Part shown: one piece after another, positions 45,164 to 53,549 of the stretch
Layout of the letters: every line of letters starts with the position of its first letter
Position numbering within the stretch: the stretch's first letter is position 1
Origin: Proteus vulgaris
GTDB lineage: Bacteria; Pseudomonadota; Gammaproteobacteria; Enterobacterales; Enterobacteriaceae
Assembly (NCBI RefSeq): GCF_033708015.1
Contig: NZ_CP137920.1
Location: forward strand, 868,001 to 932,000
DNA: 64,000 nt
Direction of reading: 5' to 3'
Position numbers and translations under genes: made by a program
Notes under the pieces: model-generated
What the model was told of the DNA's origin: nothing
The model's database searches: none
The model's input: only the letters and a program-made list of their open reading frames with translations

Positions 45164-45682
45164 TTAAACAGAGATTGTTACTTGTTCATTTTTAACAGAA
45201 TGGAAACGACGTTTGAAATAAATAAGTCCATCACCATCTTCACGTACTGAAATATTCTTAATTTCGGTCATATAAACAAAATGTGTACCGACTTGGCGCA
45301 CGTCATAAATATCGCCTTCTAAGCAGGCGAGTGCATTTGTTAATATCGGCTGTTGTAGTTGTCCGTTTTGCCATCCTGGTTGGGTAAAACGATCGGCCAT
45401 CGCAAGCCCAGTCATTCCGGCGAAATGGCAGGCCATTTCTTCCTGCTCATGATTCAATATATTGATACTTAATTTTCCATTTTCTTGAAAAATGGTATTC
45501 ATTTGGCTTTTACCGTTGATGCAAACCATCACGGTAGGCGGGTTATCAGTAACAGAACATACCGCTGTTGCTGTTAAGCCACAACATCCCGCATCGCCAT
45601 TTGTTGCCACGATATTGACCGCAGCGCCTAAGCTGGCCATTGCATCCCGAAAAAGTGGGTTAGCCTGTTTTTCCTCAGACAT
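45164..45682 (-). CDS. hpaC: 4-hydroxyphenylacetate 3-monooxygenase reductase component (flavin reductase)
   Basis: Short-chain flavin reductase that uses NADH to supply FADH2 to the oxygenase HpaB. The 172-residue protein has FRDAMASLGAAVNIV, TATAVCSVTDNPPTVMVCIN and the C-terminal GLIYFKRRFH, matching HpaC. The ATG at 45682 has GGAG upstream. HpaB, its usual partner immediately upstream, is missing here, and hpaR lies divergently about 590 bases away. Confidence 0.88.
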   Translation of the reverse strand: MSEEKQANPLFRDAMASLGAAVNIVATNGDAGCCGLTATAVCSVTDNPPTVMVCINGKSQMNTIFQENGKLSINILNHEQEEMACHFAGMTGLAMADRFTQPGWQNGQLQQPILTNALACLEGDIYDVRQVGTHFVYMTEIKNISVREDGDGLIYFKRRFHSVKNEQVTISV

Positions 45683-45743
45683 TTTTTACTCCTACTGCCA
45701 GACTCCTCGTCTGTGGGCGTCTTCACTTAAACTAATTATTAGC

Positions 45744-45766
45744 TAGATAACTAAATAAATTATCTA
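45744..45766. promoter_or_regulatory. Palindrome near hpaC, possible HpaR operator
   Basis: TAGATAA-N9-TTATCTA, centred about 70 bases before the hpaC start. MarR-family regulators bind AT-rich palindromes of this kind. It is not identical to the palindrome near hpaR. Confidence 0.35.
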
Positions 45767-46143
45767 ACTACTTCGCTAACAAAAGTGTAATGTTATTGTC
45801 GATTTCTTTGTTGCGTTGTTTTAAAGCCGTAACGCTACCGCGCATGGACAAAGATAGCAATCTTTCTTTGTTACAACCTGTTAACTTTATCTCAAAAAAC
45901 AGTGAGACAACCTTATCGCTAAGCGACATTATTCCTAATTTAGAGGCAGGATAATAGGCAAATCAGGCTACTTTTTTTGATTGGTAAAGAGATAACACAA
46001 ATTGCCAACTCATAAAAATTGCGTATAGCTCAAGATGTTGGGAGAGATGAAGTTAACCGTAAAAAGGAACATGGGGTGATAAATTGCACTCAGGGAGGCA
46101 AATTGCAAAAATTGAGTCAACTTTATTTATTTGTTAATATGAA

Positions 46144-46158
46144 TAATTGTAACAATTA
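46144..46158. promoter_or_regulatory. Perfect palindrome near hpaR, possible HpaR operator
   Basis: TAATTGTAACAATTA, a 15-base perfect palindrome about 118 bases before hpaR. It overlaps a TTGTAA element that, 17 bases before GAATAT, could be a -35 box. Such an overlap would give repression by a MarR-type protein. Confidence 0.4.
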
Positions 46159-46275
46159 GTCTATTCTTAGAATATAGTCATTTTATAAACTATAAGCACT
46201 GGTACTTTTTCACTGTCTATATTGAGTGATATTTTGTCATTTCACCTATAACACCATATAAAGAGCTTCTTGATT

Positions 46276-46713
46276 ATGCATGAATCATTAACTATCGCGC
46301 TATTACAAGCACGGGAATCTGCGATGGGTTTTTTTCGACCTGTTCTCAAAGAGCATAATCTGACAGAACAGCAATGGCGGATCATTCGCGTACTAGCGGA
46401 TAAACGCTCTATCGATTTCCATGAGTTAGCGCAAAAATCGTGTATTCTTCGACCAAGTCTAACGGGTATTCTCATTAGAATGGAAAGAGACGAGCTAATT
46501 TGTCGTTTAAAACCGGTAAGTGACCAACGTAAACTCTTTGTATCACTTTCTGCCAATGGACAAAGTTTATACGATAAAATTCAGCCTAAAATCGAAGAAG
46601 GTTATCAATTACTTGAGCAAAAGTTTTCGACTGAAAAACTACAGCGGTTATCCCGATTATTAAAAGAGTTGATTGCGCTTAACTTAGATGATGTAGAACA
46701 ATCAGAGAAATAA
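46276..46713 (+). CDS. hpaR: MarR-family regulator HpaR (homoprotocatechuate operon repressor)
   Basis: Winged-helix repressor of the 4-hydroxyphenylacetate meta-cleavage genes in E. coli W. The 145-residue product matches HpaR closely: MHESLTIALLQARESAM, HNLTEQQWRIIRVLAD, then the recognition helix region SCILRPSLTGILIRMERD. I start at the ATG at 46276; an upstream TTG in frame is less likely. The hpa meta-cleavage genes it should control are absent here. Confidence 0.87.
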   Translation: MHESLTIALLQARESAMGFFRPVLKEHNLTEQQWRIIRVLADKRSIDFHELAQKSCILRPSLTGILIRMERDELICRLKPVSDQRKLFVSLSANGQSLYDKIQPKIEEGYQLLEQKFSTEKLQRLSRLLKELIALNLDDVEQSEK

Positions 46714-46725
46714 GTTATTTGATAA

Positions 46726-46755
46726 AAAAAGGAGATGCTATGGCATCTCCTTTTT
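46726..46755. terminator. Bidirectional terminator between hpaR and betT
   Basis: Perfect 13-base stem AAAAAGGAGATGC/GCATCTCCTTTTT (46726-46738 and 46743-46755) with a 4-base loop; A-run before and T-run after. It serves both convergent genes. Confidence 0.95.
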
Positions 46756-46776
46756 GTTGCTATCATGCAGATAAAA

Positions 46777-48780
46777 TTATTGTTTACCTAATACATGTAA
46801 GAAGTGAATGTGTTTTTCGTACTGATCAAGAATATCGTGAATGATTTGTTCTTTCGTCCAACCCATTACATCGTAATCTTGTCCACCTTCTTTTAAATGA
46901 ATTTCAGCACGATAATATTTGTGCTCTTCATCTTTTTCTTCATCACTGAGTCCTGCTAAAGCAAAGGCGGGTTGAGTATAAAAGCGTAGGCGAACTTCAT
47001 AGAAGAAATTCATGTCATCGCCTAAGTCAACTTCAATAGCAATTCGATCATCTTCTTCATTATGGATAAAACATTGTGTCGCTTGCTTACTTAACTCAGC
47101 AGACACCATTTCCATTGAAGGCTGGATCACTTCATCCATAAAACGTTTTACATGAGAGCGTTTAGGGAAATAGGCAATATTTCTTAAACGACGTTGCCAA
47201 GGGATCGGATTGCGGCTTGCTGGTGGTGCTATTGTCGTTAGTTGTTGACTATCACGTTTATAGACATCGACTCGTAATGCTTTTATTAGCCCATAAATAG
47301 AAGCAAGTAATACCATTGAGAAGGGAAGTGCGCTTGCAATGGTGACGGTTTGTAGTGCAGTTAACCCCCCCGCTAACAATAAAGTAATCGCGGAAACCCC
47401 CATTAAAGCTGCCCAGAAAATACGTTGCCATACGGGGGTTTCGCTATCACCACCAGAAGCTAAAGTATCAACAACCATCGCGCCAGAGTCTGCTGAAGTC
47501 ACAAAGAAGACAACGACCATCAGCATCGCAAAGAAGGATAAAACAGACGAGAAAGGAAAGTAATTTAAGAATTCAAATAACGCTAATGACACATCTTGCT
47601 GTACGATATTGGCGAGTGCTTCTGCACCTTTATCTTTGATTAAATGGATTGCCGTGTTACCAAAAACGGTCATCCAAAGTAAGGTAAAGCCTGCTGGAAC
47701 AAACAGAACACCCACAACAAACTCACGAATAGTACGGCCTCGAGAAATACGGGCAATAAACATTCCGACAAAGGGAGACCATGAAAGCCACCATCCCCAA
47801 TAAAGCAGTGTCCATCCCCCTAACCAATCACTCGATTTTGGCTCGTACGCGTAAAGATTAAAGGTTTTACTGACTATTTCGGATAGATATCCTCCCGTAT
47901 TTTCAACAAATGATTTTAATATCAATACGGTTGGACCGAGCGTAATGACTAATAAAAGAAGAATAACCGCTAATCCTAAGTTAAGTTCAGATAAAAAGCG
48001 GATCCCTTTTTCTAATCCAGAAACAACAGAGATAGTTGCAAGTCCTGTTATTACAACAATTAATATGACTTGAATAGTTGGATTAATAGGTACATTAAAG
48101 AGGTGATTTAAACCCGCATTAACTTGGAGAACACCAAAGCCAAGGGAGGTTGCGACACCAAATACGGTACCCATAACGGCAAAAATATCAACAGCATGAC
48201 CAATTGGACCATGTATGCGATCGCCAATAATTGGATAAAGCGCAGAGCGCAGTGTTAATGGTAAACCATGGCGATAAGAGAAGAAAGCTAAGATCAAGGC
48301 GACAATGGCGTAAATAGCCCATGCATGTAATCCCCAATGGAAAAAGGTTAATCTCATCGCTTCTTTTGCTGCTTCTATGGTTTGAGCTTCACCCGTCGGA
48401 GGCATCAGGTAATGCATAACTGGTTCAGCAACACCAAAGAACATTAAGCCAATTCCCATTCCTGCTGAAAAAAGCATGGCAAACCAAGCAAAATAACTAA
48501 AGTGAGGGCGAGCATGATCAGGTCCTAACTTGATTTGACCAAAACGGGAAAGACCTAAATAAGTCACACTCAGCAAAACCAATGCAACGGCTAGAATGTA
48601 GAACCAGCTCGCATTTGTGAAGAGGTTTTCCTGAAGATGACCTAGTTTATCATTAGCCAACTCTGGAAATAATGCAGAGAAACCAACGACAAGTAAAATT
48701 AACAACGCTGATGTATAAAAAACGGGAGGATTAATTTTCATCCTAACTTTTTGAGGGGTTATATCGTTTTGTTGACTCAT
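46777..48780 (-). CDS. betT: BCCT-family transporter, BetT-like (choline uptake)
   Basis: Inner-membrane betaine/choline/carnitine transporter of 667 residues with 12 membrane helices. Visible are FAMLFSAGMGIGLMFFGVAEP, the BCCT signature WTLLYWGWWLSWSPFVGMFI (aromatic substrate box) and FFVTSADSGAMVVDTLA. The long C-terminal cytoplasmic domain (about 150 residues) with DYDVMGWTKEQIIHDILDQY matches BetT. Start MSQQNDITPQK is preferred over a longer frame. The betIBA genes that would turn choline into glycine betaine are not adjacent, so it may serve choline import alone. Confidence 0.85.
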   Translation of the reverse strand: MSQQNDITPQKVRMKINPPVFYTSALLILLVVGFSALFPELANDKLGHLQENLFTNASWFYILAVALVLLSVTYLGLSRFGQIKLGPDHARPHFSYFAWFAMLFSAGMGIGLMFFGVAEPVMHYLMPPTGEAQTIEAAKEAMRLTFFHWGLHAWAIYAIVALILAFFSYRHGLPLTLRSALYPIIGDRIHGPIGHAVDIFAVMGTVFGVATSLGFGVLQVNAGLNHLFNVPINPTIQVILIVVITGLATISVVSGLEKGIRFLSELNLGLAVILLLLVITLGPTVLILKSFVENTGGYLSEIVSKTFNLYAYEPKSSDWLGGWTLLYWGWWLSWSPFVGMFIARISRGRTIREFVVGVLFVPAGFTLLWMTVFGNTAIHLIKDKGAEALANIVQQDVSLALFEFLNYFPFSSVLSFFAMLMVVVFFVTSADSGAMVVDTLASGGDSETPVWQRIFWAALMGVSAITLLLAGGLTALQTVTIASALPFSMVLLASIYGLIKALRVDVYKRDSQQLTTIAPPASRNPIPWQRRLRNIAYFPKRSHVKRFMDEVIQPSMEMVSAELSKQATQCFIHNEEDDRIAIEVDLGDDMNFFYEVRLRFYTQPAFALAGLSDEEKDEEHKYYRAEIHLKEGGQDYDVMGWTKEQIIHDILDQYEKHIHFLHVLGKQ

Positions 48781-49094
48781 AGTTAACCTATTTTTTGTTA
48801 TTTTCCTAGAAAGAAACTTTTCGCTACCCATTATCTGATTGCTTATGTCATCAGAAAAGAAAAGTTCTTAAGAAAATTTGAATAAAACACTAAATTAGAA
48901 AAATGTTTTATAAAAGAACGGAAGTAAATTATTTTTTCCGTAATATGAAGAAAAATACTATTAAATCAATTTATTAACAATTTTTTATACTAGATGATTT
49001 CGCTCTTTAATAGGTTTCTCCTGTTGAAAAAAGGAGAACATAGTTACATTTTTTGCTTAACCGATCAACCCCTGTCTTTTTTTTGTACAAAAAA
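48781..49094. other. Upstream region of betT
   Basis: AT-rich, no gene seen. There is a weak inverted repeat TTCTCCT...AGGAGAA near 49015-49040. No confident promoter or BetI-type site. Confidence 0.35.
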
Positions 49095-49116
49095 AGCCAG
49101 CGAAAATTTGCTGGCT
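49095..49116 (-). terminator. Terminator of the coiled lipoprotein gene
   Basis: Stem AGCCAGC/GCTGGCT (49095-49101 and 49110-49116); on the minus strand it is followed by a T7 run. Confidence 0.88.
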
Positions 49117-49145
49117 CTCAATTCATCAAAAAAACTGAAATCAGA

Positions 49146-49781
49146 TTATTTATTTTCAGTTTTTAAGTCATCAATCTTTTGTTTAGCTTGATCAGTTAAT
49201 TGGTCCGCTTTATCAAGTGCTTTATTTTCAGTCTCTTGAGCTTGTTGTTTTACATCATCGCTGGTTTTTGATGCATCACCTTTTAGCTGATCAATTTTAT
49301 TGTCTGCTTCTTGCATCAGATTATCTGCCGTTTTGCTCGCATCTTGTTTTAGCTCCGCGGCTTTTTCAGATAATTTATTACTTTCGGCTTCTAGGCTTTG
49401 CTTAATTTCTTCCGCTTTTGCCGCACTTGCATCTTTTAATTCATCGGTTTTTTGTGAAATGCTTTCTTTTAGCGTATCTGTTTTTTCATCCGTTTGTGCT
49501 TTTAATTCTGTGGTTTTTTGTTCTGCTTGATCTTTTAATTCTTGAGCTTGTTGTGTTAATTCATCTGCTTTTGCTGATGCATTTTCTTGCAAGTCGGCTG
49601 CTTTATCTTTTGCCTGTTCTGTTAATTCATTCGCTTTATCTTGTGCGGTTTCAGTGACTTGAGTTGCCGTTTCTTTTGCTTTATCAATACCTTCATCGAC
49701 TTTTTTAGATGAGTCATCACAACCTGCTGTAATAGTAACGATACCCGCTAGAACCAATGAAGTAAGTAGTTTTTTATTCAT
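49146..49781 (-). CDS. Lipoprotein with repetitive amphipathic helices (LEA/apolipoprotein-like)
   Basis: A 211-residue lipoprotein. Signal peptide MNKKLLTSLVLAGIVTITAGC has a lipobox ending TAGC. The rest is one long Ala/Lys/Glu/Gln/Asp-rich helix made of diverged 11-residue-type repeats, for example KADELTQQAQELKD and KTDELKDASAAKAEEIK. This pattern resembles LEA and apolipoprotein repeats. It is Cys-free after the lipid Cys. I choose the second Met: the GGAG ribosome site lies 6 bases before it, inside the longer frame. Function unknown; envelope or stress role is inference. Confidence 0.8.
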   Translation of the reverse strand: MNKKLLTSLVLAGIVTITAGCDDSSKKVDEGIDKAKETATQVTETAQDKANELTEQAKDKAADLQENASAKADELTQQAQELKDQAEQKTTELKAQTDEKTDTLKESISQKTDELKDASAAKAEEIKQSLEAESNKLSEKAAELKQDASKTADNLMQEADNKIDQLKGDASKTSDDVKQQAQETENKALDKADQLTDQAKQKIDDLKTENK

Positions 49782-50006
49782 TTTTTTCTCCAAAATATGT
49801 GTTCAAAAACAATTCAGTGATATCCCGCGTAAGTAGTAGTAAAGGCGAGAAGTTATTGTGTTGATAAAAAGATATTACTATCAAACTATCTTAATAAGTA
49901 TAGTGTCAGTTTTAAAATCAACAAACCTAAGTATATTAAGTGTTTTTTCTTAGTCAAATGCCATGAAAAATAATTCAGATTTTTATCTGGGTAAGATTTT
50001 CTGCTT

Positions 50007-50012
50007 TATAAT
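50007..50012 (+). promoter_or_regulatory. Possible -10 box for the DUF421 gene
   Basis: TATAAT preceded by CTGCT, 34 bases before the gene start. No good -35 is present at 16-18 bases, so a stress-type promoter is possible but unproven. Confidence 0.3.
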
Positions 50013-50045
50013 AAGTGTAGAGATTATTGGAAATGTGAGACGCAT

Positions 50046-50708
50046 ATGGAATATTATTTTCTGGTTATTATCAAATTTATTATTGGTTTTACTATCATAT
50101 TAGCCCATATGAATTTATCAGGTAAAACACAACTCTCTCAATTAACACCTATTGATTTTATTGGTAATTTTGTACTTGGTGGCATTATGGGGGGGGTGAT
50201 TTACACTGATGCAATCCCTCTTTATCAATATATTATCGTTTTCTTAATAGGTGTCTGTTTTATCTCTTTGCTTAATTATATTAGTAAGCGATTTAACTTT
50301 TTCCGAGCCGTGACCATTGGCAATCCTATTCCTATTATAAAGAAGGGCGAATTTATAATGGAAAACATTATGGAGAAAAAGAATAAAATAGATATTTTGA
50401 ACATAACGTCTCGTCTTCATGCTCAGGGTATTCATTCGTTTCAAGAGGTCAATTACGCACAAATTGAACCTGATGGACAAATCACCGTAGTATGCGATGG
50501 TGCTAAAATGCCTTCGATTATTGTCATGAAAGATGGTGTTATTCGAACATCCGAATTAGCACAAATAGAAAAAGATGAAGCTTGGCTTCAAGAAGAGATG
50601 AAGGATCAGCATATTGATACGCCAGAAGATATTTTCTTAGCTGAATTTTGGGATGGAAAAGTCAATTTTATTTTACAAGATGGGAAGATAAAACGGACTA
50701 CGTTATAG
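50046..50708 (+). CDS. DUF421 (YetF-type) membrane protein
   Basis: A 220-residue protein with three N-terminal membrane segments (about residues 4-21, 34-52, 60-80) and a cytoplasmic C-terminal domain. LTPIDFIGNFVLGGIMGG, GNPIPIIKKGEFIMENI and the sequence MEKKNKIDILNITSRLHAQGI are typical of DUF421 proteins (YcaP, YrbG, YetF). Their biochemical role is unknown. The gene is divergent from the lipoprotein and is followed by a strong hairpin. Confidence 0.85.
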   Translation: MEYYFLVIIKFIIGFTIILAHMNLSGKTQLSQLTPIDFIGNFVLGGIMGGVIYTDAIPLYQYIIVFLIGVCFISLLNYISKRFNFFRAVTIGNPIPIIKKGEFIMENIMEKKNKIDILNITSRLHAQGIHSFQEVNYAQIEPDGQITVVCDGAKMPSIIVMKDGVIRTSELAQIEKDEAWLQEEMKDQHIDTPEDIFLAEFWDGKVNFILQDGKIKRTTL

Positions 50709-50744
50709 ATAAATAATATCAATGCTGAGTTAAGTATGATTTAC

Positions 50745-50773
50745 AACAGTGGCGATATAATATCGCCATTGTT
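50745..50773. terminator. Hairpin between the DUF421 gene and rbn
   Basis: Stem TGGCGATAT/ATATCGCCA (50750-50758 and 50760-50768) extended by AACA/TGTT. It separates convergent genes and lacks a long T-run. Confidence 0.6.
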
Positions 50774-50790
50774 ATCTAGTGAAAACGTAA

Positions 50791-51708
50791 TTACAACTTA
50801 ACGACTTCAAAATCAGAAGCTATTTCAGTATTGCTAAAGATCTGTTGGCTTTCATTTAGCAATTCAGCGCACTCTTCAGGGGAATAGCGGCTACTAATAT
50901 GCGTGATAATCAGCTTTTTGATATTAGCGTCTTTTGCTAACTGTGCTGCTTGTACTGTTGTTGAGTGACCACGACTATTCGCTTGCTCTACCATTTCATG
51001 TTTAAACGTCGCTTCATGAACAATAACATCGGCGTTATTAGCTAGCTTTAATGCATTTGGGGTGGGTTGTGTATCACCAAAAATGACAATACAACGGCCT
51101 TTTATTTCATCACCAATATAGTTTTTACCATCAACGATTCGTCCATCTGGCAATGTTATCGTTTTGCCTTGCTTTAAGTCTTGTAACCAAGAGCCTACGG
51201 GAATATTTTCCGCTTTCAGCTTTTCTGCATCTAATTTACCTGGTTTGTTTTCTTCTTCTAAACGATAACCAAAACAAGGCACAGGATGAGAAAGTGCTTC
51301 ACAGCTGACTTTCATACCTTCTTCTTCAAACAGAAAACCCGCTTTATCAATTTCAACAATATTTATCGGGTAAGTTAAATAGGACTGACTTAATGTCAGC
51401 GCCGTTTCTATAAAGGCTTTTATACCCGTAGGGCCATACACGGTTAACTGTGTTTCCGTTCCACCCATTGAGCGACTGCAAAGTAATCCCGGTAAACCAA
51501 AAATATGATCGCCATGTAAGTGGGTAATAAAAATTTTATTTAAACGCGGTAATTTCACACGGGTATGCAATATTTGATGTTGTGTTGCTTCACCACAATC
51601 AAACATCCACATACTTTTTTGTTTATTTTGTAAATCAAGGACCATACTCGTGACATTGCGATCTTTAGAAGGAACGCCTGCATTGGTGCCTAAAAAAGTG
51701 AGCTCCAT
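50791..51708 (-). CDS. rbn: Ribonuclease BN / RNase Z
   Basis: Metallo-beta-lactamase endo/exoribonuclease that processes tRNA 3' ends (ElaC in E. coli). It is 305 residues. Start MELTFLGTNAGVPSKDRNV is conserved; the zinc motif is THLHGDHIFGLPGLL, followed by EALSHPVPCFGYR, FGDTQP and the HST-type C-terminal HSTTVQAAQLAKD. It begins 9 bases after the rtcR stop on the same strand, so the two probably form an operon linking RNA repair control with tRNA processing. Confidence 0.93.
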   Translation of the reverse strand: MELTFLGTNAGVPSKDRNVTSMVLDLQNKQKSMWMFDCGEATQHQILHTRVKLPRLNKIFITHLHGDHIFGLPGLLCSRSMGGTETQLTVYGPTGIKAFIETALTLSQSYLTYPINIVEIDKAGFLFEEEGMKVSCEALSHPVPCFGYRLEEENKPGKLDAEKLKAENIPVGSWLQDLKQGKTITLPDGRIVDGKNYIGDEIKGRCIVIFGDTQPTPNALKLANNADVIVHEATFKHEMVEQANSRGHSTTVQAAQLAKDANIKKLIITHISSRYSPEECAELLNESQQIFSNTEIASDFEVVKL

Positions 51709-51717
51709 AATGAAATA

Positions 51718-53310
51718 CTATTCTCCATGTCGAATTTGTTCCCAACTTAAATTGAATTTCGCAAGATACTTACGTAAGCGATCGGCATCGTTGGGTTGTT
51801 TTTTATTTTGTCTTGATACTGCGAAAAGTTTTCTACCTGCTTCTGAGAGTGTTGATGATTGCTGACACGTTTTGATCACTGTATTGAGTTGACTCAGATC
51901 GAAAAGATCAATATCAGTACTATTAAATAAAGAAGAGGAAACAACCCCCCAATTTTGTTTTAAACGATTAATTTCTTCATCAACAAGAGGAAGGGTAATG
52001 CGGCCATTTTCGGCAAGTGTTGCCATTCGGGTTATACTAGCACTAAGTTCACGGAAATTACCACGCCATAATGCCTGTTCAGATGTTGCAAATCGAATAT
52101 AGTGTGATTTCGCATCAGCGTTAAAACGGATTGCCTTTTGATAAAGCTTTGCAAAATGATGCAATTCATAATCGATATTAGGCTCAATATCCTCTTTACG
52201 ATCGGCTAAACCTGGTAGTGAAAAAGACCATAAGTTGATCCTTGCATAGAGATCTTCACGAAAAAGTCCTTTTGCAATTTGCTTGTCCATATCACGATGT
52301 GTTCCTGCGATGAGTTGAAAATCACTTTGTATCTCAGTATCTGAGCCATAAGGATAAAAAGATTTTTCTTCTATCGCTTTAAGCAACATTGCTTGCTCAT
52401 CAAGTCCTAATTCTGCAATTTCATCAAGAAATAAAATTCCTTTATCGGCTTCTCTTAATAATCCTGATCTGGTTTGTAATGCCCCAGTAAATGCTCCTTT
52501 TACATGCCCAAATAAAGTGGACATAGCATTATCGCCACGCAAAGTAGCACAGTTAACAGCAATAAAACGACCTTTTACAAAATGGCGAGATTGTCGTAAT
52601 TCATAAATACGTTGAGCAAGGAATGATTTCCCTGCTCCTGTGGGGCCTGTTAATAAGATGGGCGCCACGGAGCGCAATGCAACACGTTCAATTTGAGCAA
52701 TTAACGTATTAAAACGCTCATTACGTGTGGCGATCCCCGATTTTAAGAAAGAGAGAGACTCATTATGGTAATGCTCAAATCGACTCGTTAGTTTTGTATA
52801 ACGGCTTAAATCAAGATCAATAACAGCATAACTGCCCGTGGCTGATTGTACTGTTTTGATGTCCTCTTTATTTTCTGTTTTAGAAGAAGGCGAGGTTTGT
52901 AATAGTTTTGCAGGTAAATAATGTGCTTCAGTCAGGAGGAACCAGCAAATCTGAGCGATGTGTGTACCTGTGGTGATATGGACATAATATTCTTCATTTT
53001 CAGTATCAAATGGATAATTCACTGCAAAATCAAGAAAGTGACTATAAACCTCTTCCAGATCCCAAGGATCACAAATATCAATTTCGTAAGGTAATACTTC
53101 TGTATCAGGGGAAATAGTATGAATATCTTCAGTGATTTTTGACGCTAACATAGAGTCATTAGGTTGATGGAGCATGACCAACCGACTTACGGGGAAATCT
53201 TTTTGCTGACAAATCGAAATTGTTGGACGCCATGAGTTCCATCTTTTATGACTTTTACCTCGTTTATCTAATGTTGTGCCTAAAACACCAATCACCACTT
53301 TACGTTTCAT
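51718..53310 (-). CDS. rtcR: Sigma-54-dependent activator RtcR of the RNA repair operon
   Basis: Bacterial enhancer-binding protein of 530 residues. An N-terminal CARF-type sensor (to about residue 180) contains YVHITTGTHIAQICWFLL; in relatives it is activated by RNA fragments with 2',3'-cyclic phosphate ends. Then the AAA+ domain has Walker A LTGPTGAGKSFLA, the sigma-54 loop GAFTGAL and Walker B GILFLDEIAELG, with a C-terminal HTH. It diverges from the slipin-rtcB operon, the usual layout. Confidence 0.95.
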   Translation of the reverse strand: MKRKVVIGVLGTTLDKRGKSHKRWNSWRPTISICQQKDFPVSRLVMLHQPNDSMLASKITEDIHTISPDTEVLPYEIDICDPWDLEEVYSHFLDFAVNYPFDTENEEYYVHITTGTHIAQICWFLLTEAHYLPAKLLQTSPSSKTENKEDIKTVQSATGSYAVIDLDLSRYTKLTSRFEHYHNESLSFLKSGIATRNERFNTLIAQIERVALRSVAPILLTGPTGAGKSFLAQRIYELRQSRHFVKGRFIAVNCATLRGDNAMSTLFGHVKGAFTGALQTRSGLLREADKGILFLDEIAELGLDEQAMLLKAIEEKSFYPYGSDTEIQSDFQLIAGTHRDMDKQIAKGLFREDLYARINLWSFSLPGLADRKEDIEPNIDYELHHFAKLYQKAIRFNADAKSHYIRFATSEQALWRGNFRELSASITRMATLAENGRITLPLVDEEINRLKQNWGVVSSSLFNSTDIDLFDLSQLNTVIKTCQQSSTLSEAGRKLFAVSRQNKKQPNDADRLRKYLAKFNLSWEQIRHGE

Positions 53311-53323
53311 TAAGTTATCCCTA

Positions 53324-53369
53324 CTTATCTTCTTATCTATATTTATAAAAGTGTAGATAAAAAGATAAG
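53324..53369. promoter_or_regulatory. Likely RtcR upstream activating site (palindrome)
   Basis: Arms of 16 bases (53324-53339 and 53354-53369, 15 of 16 matched) around 14 bases; each arm holds a tandem TTATCT. It is centred about 130 bases before the sigma-54 promoter, the usual enhancer distance, and just upstream of rtcR. Binding by RtcR is inference. Confidence 0.6.
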
Positions 53370-53476
53370 TTTTTATCGTTTTTAATTCAACGGATAAATG
53401 TTCGAAAATTATGTAAAAAATATTTTTATAAGCAAAAACAATGAATTAAAAATATTTTTTGCAAATCACCAAAACT

Positions 53477-53492
53477 TGGCACGATCTTGGCA
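53477..53492 (+). promoter_or_regulatory. Sigma-54 promoter of the slipin-rtcB operon
   Basis: TGGCACGATCTTGGCA: GG at 53478-53479 and GC at 53490-53491, separated by 10 bases, as required for -24/-12 elements. It faces the slipin and rtcB genes and is oriented away from rtcR. Transcription should start near 53503. Confidence 0.88.
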
Positions 53493-53549
53493 ATATTATT
53501 TGTGTCTTGAGCAGATTTTAAATCTGGTAGGCACATAAAGAACACTCTG

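Larger units (their letters stand above)
45683..46275. other. Intergenic region between divergent hpaC and hpaR
   Basis: No coding gene is visible in about 590 bases. It is rich in palindromes: TAGATAA-N9-TTATCTA (45744-45766), AAAGATAGCAATCTTT (45850-45865) and TAATTGTAACAATTA (46144-46158). The position and length would suit a deleted gene or two divergent promoters under HpaR control. Decayed hpaB sequence is not recognisable. Confidence 0.45.

Noticed and set aside
49217..49657. Plus-strand frames opposite the coiled lipoprotein
   Set aside because: Their Leu/Ser-rich products come from the repeat codons of the antisense gene; not real genes.
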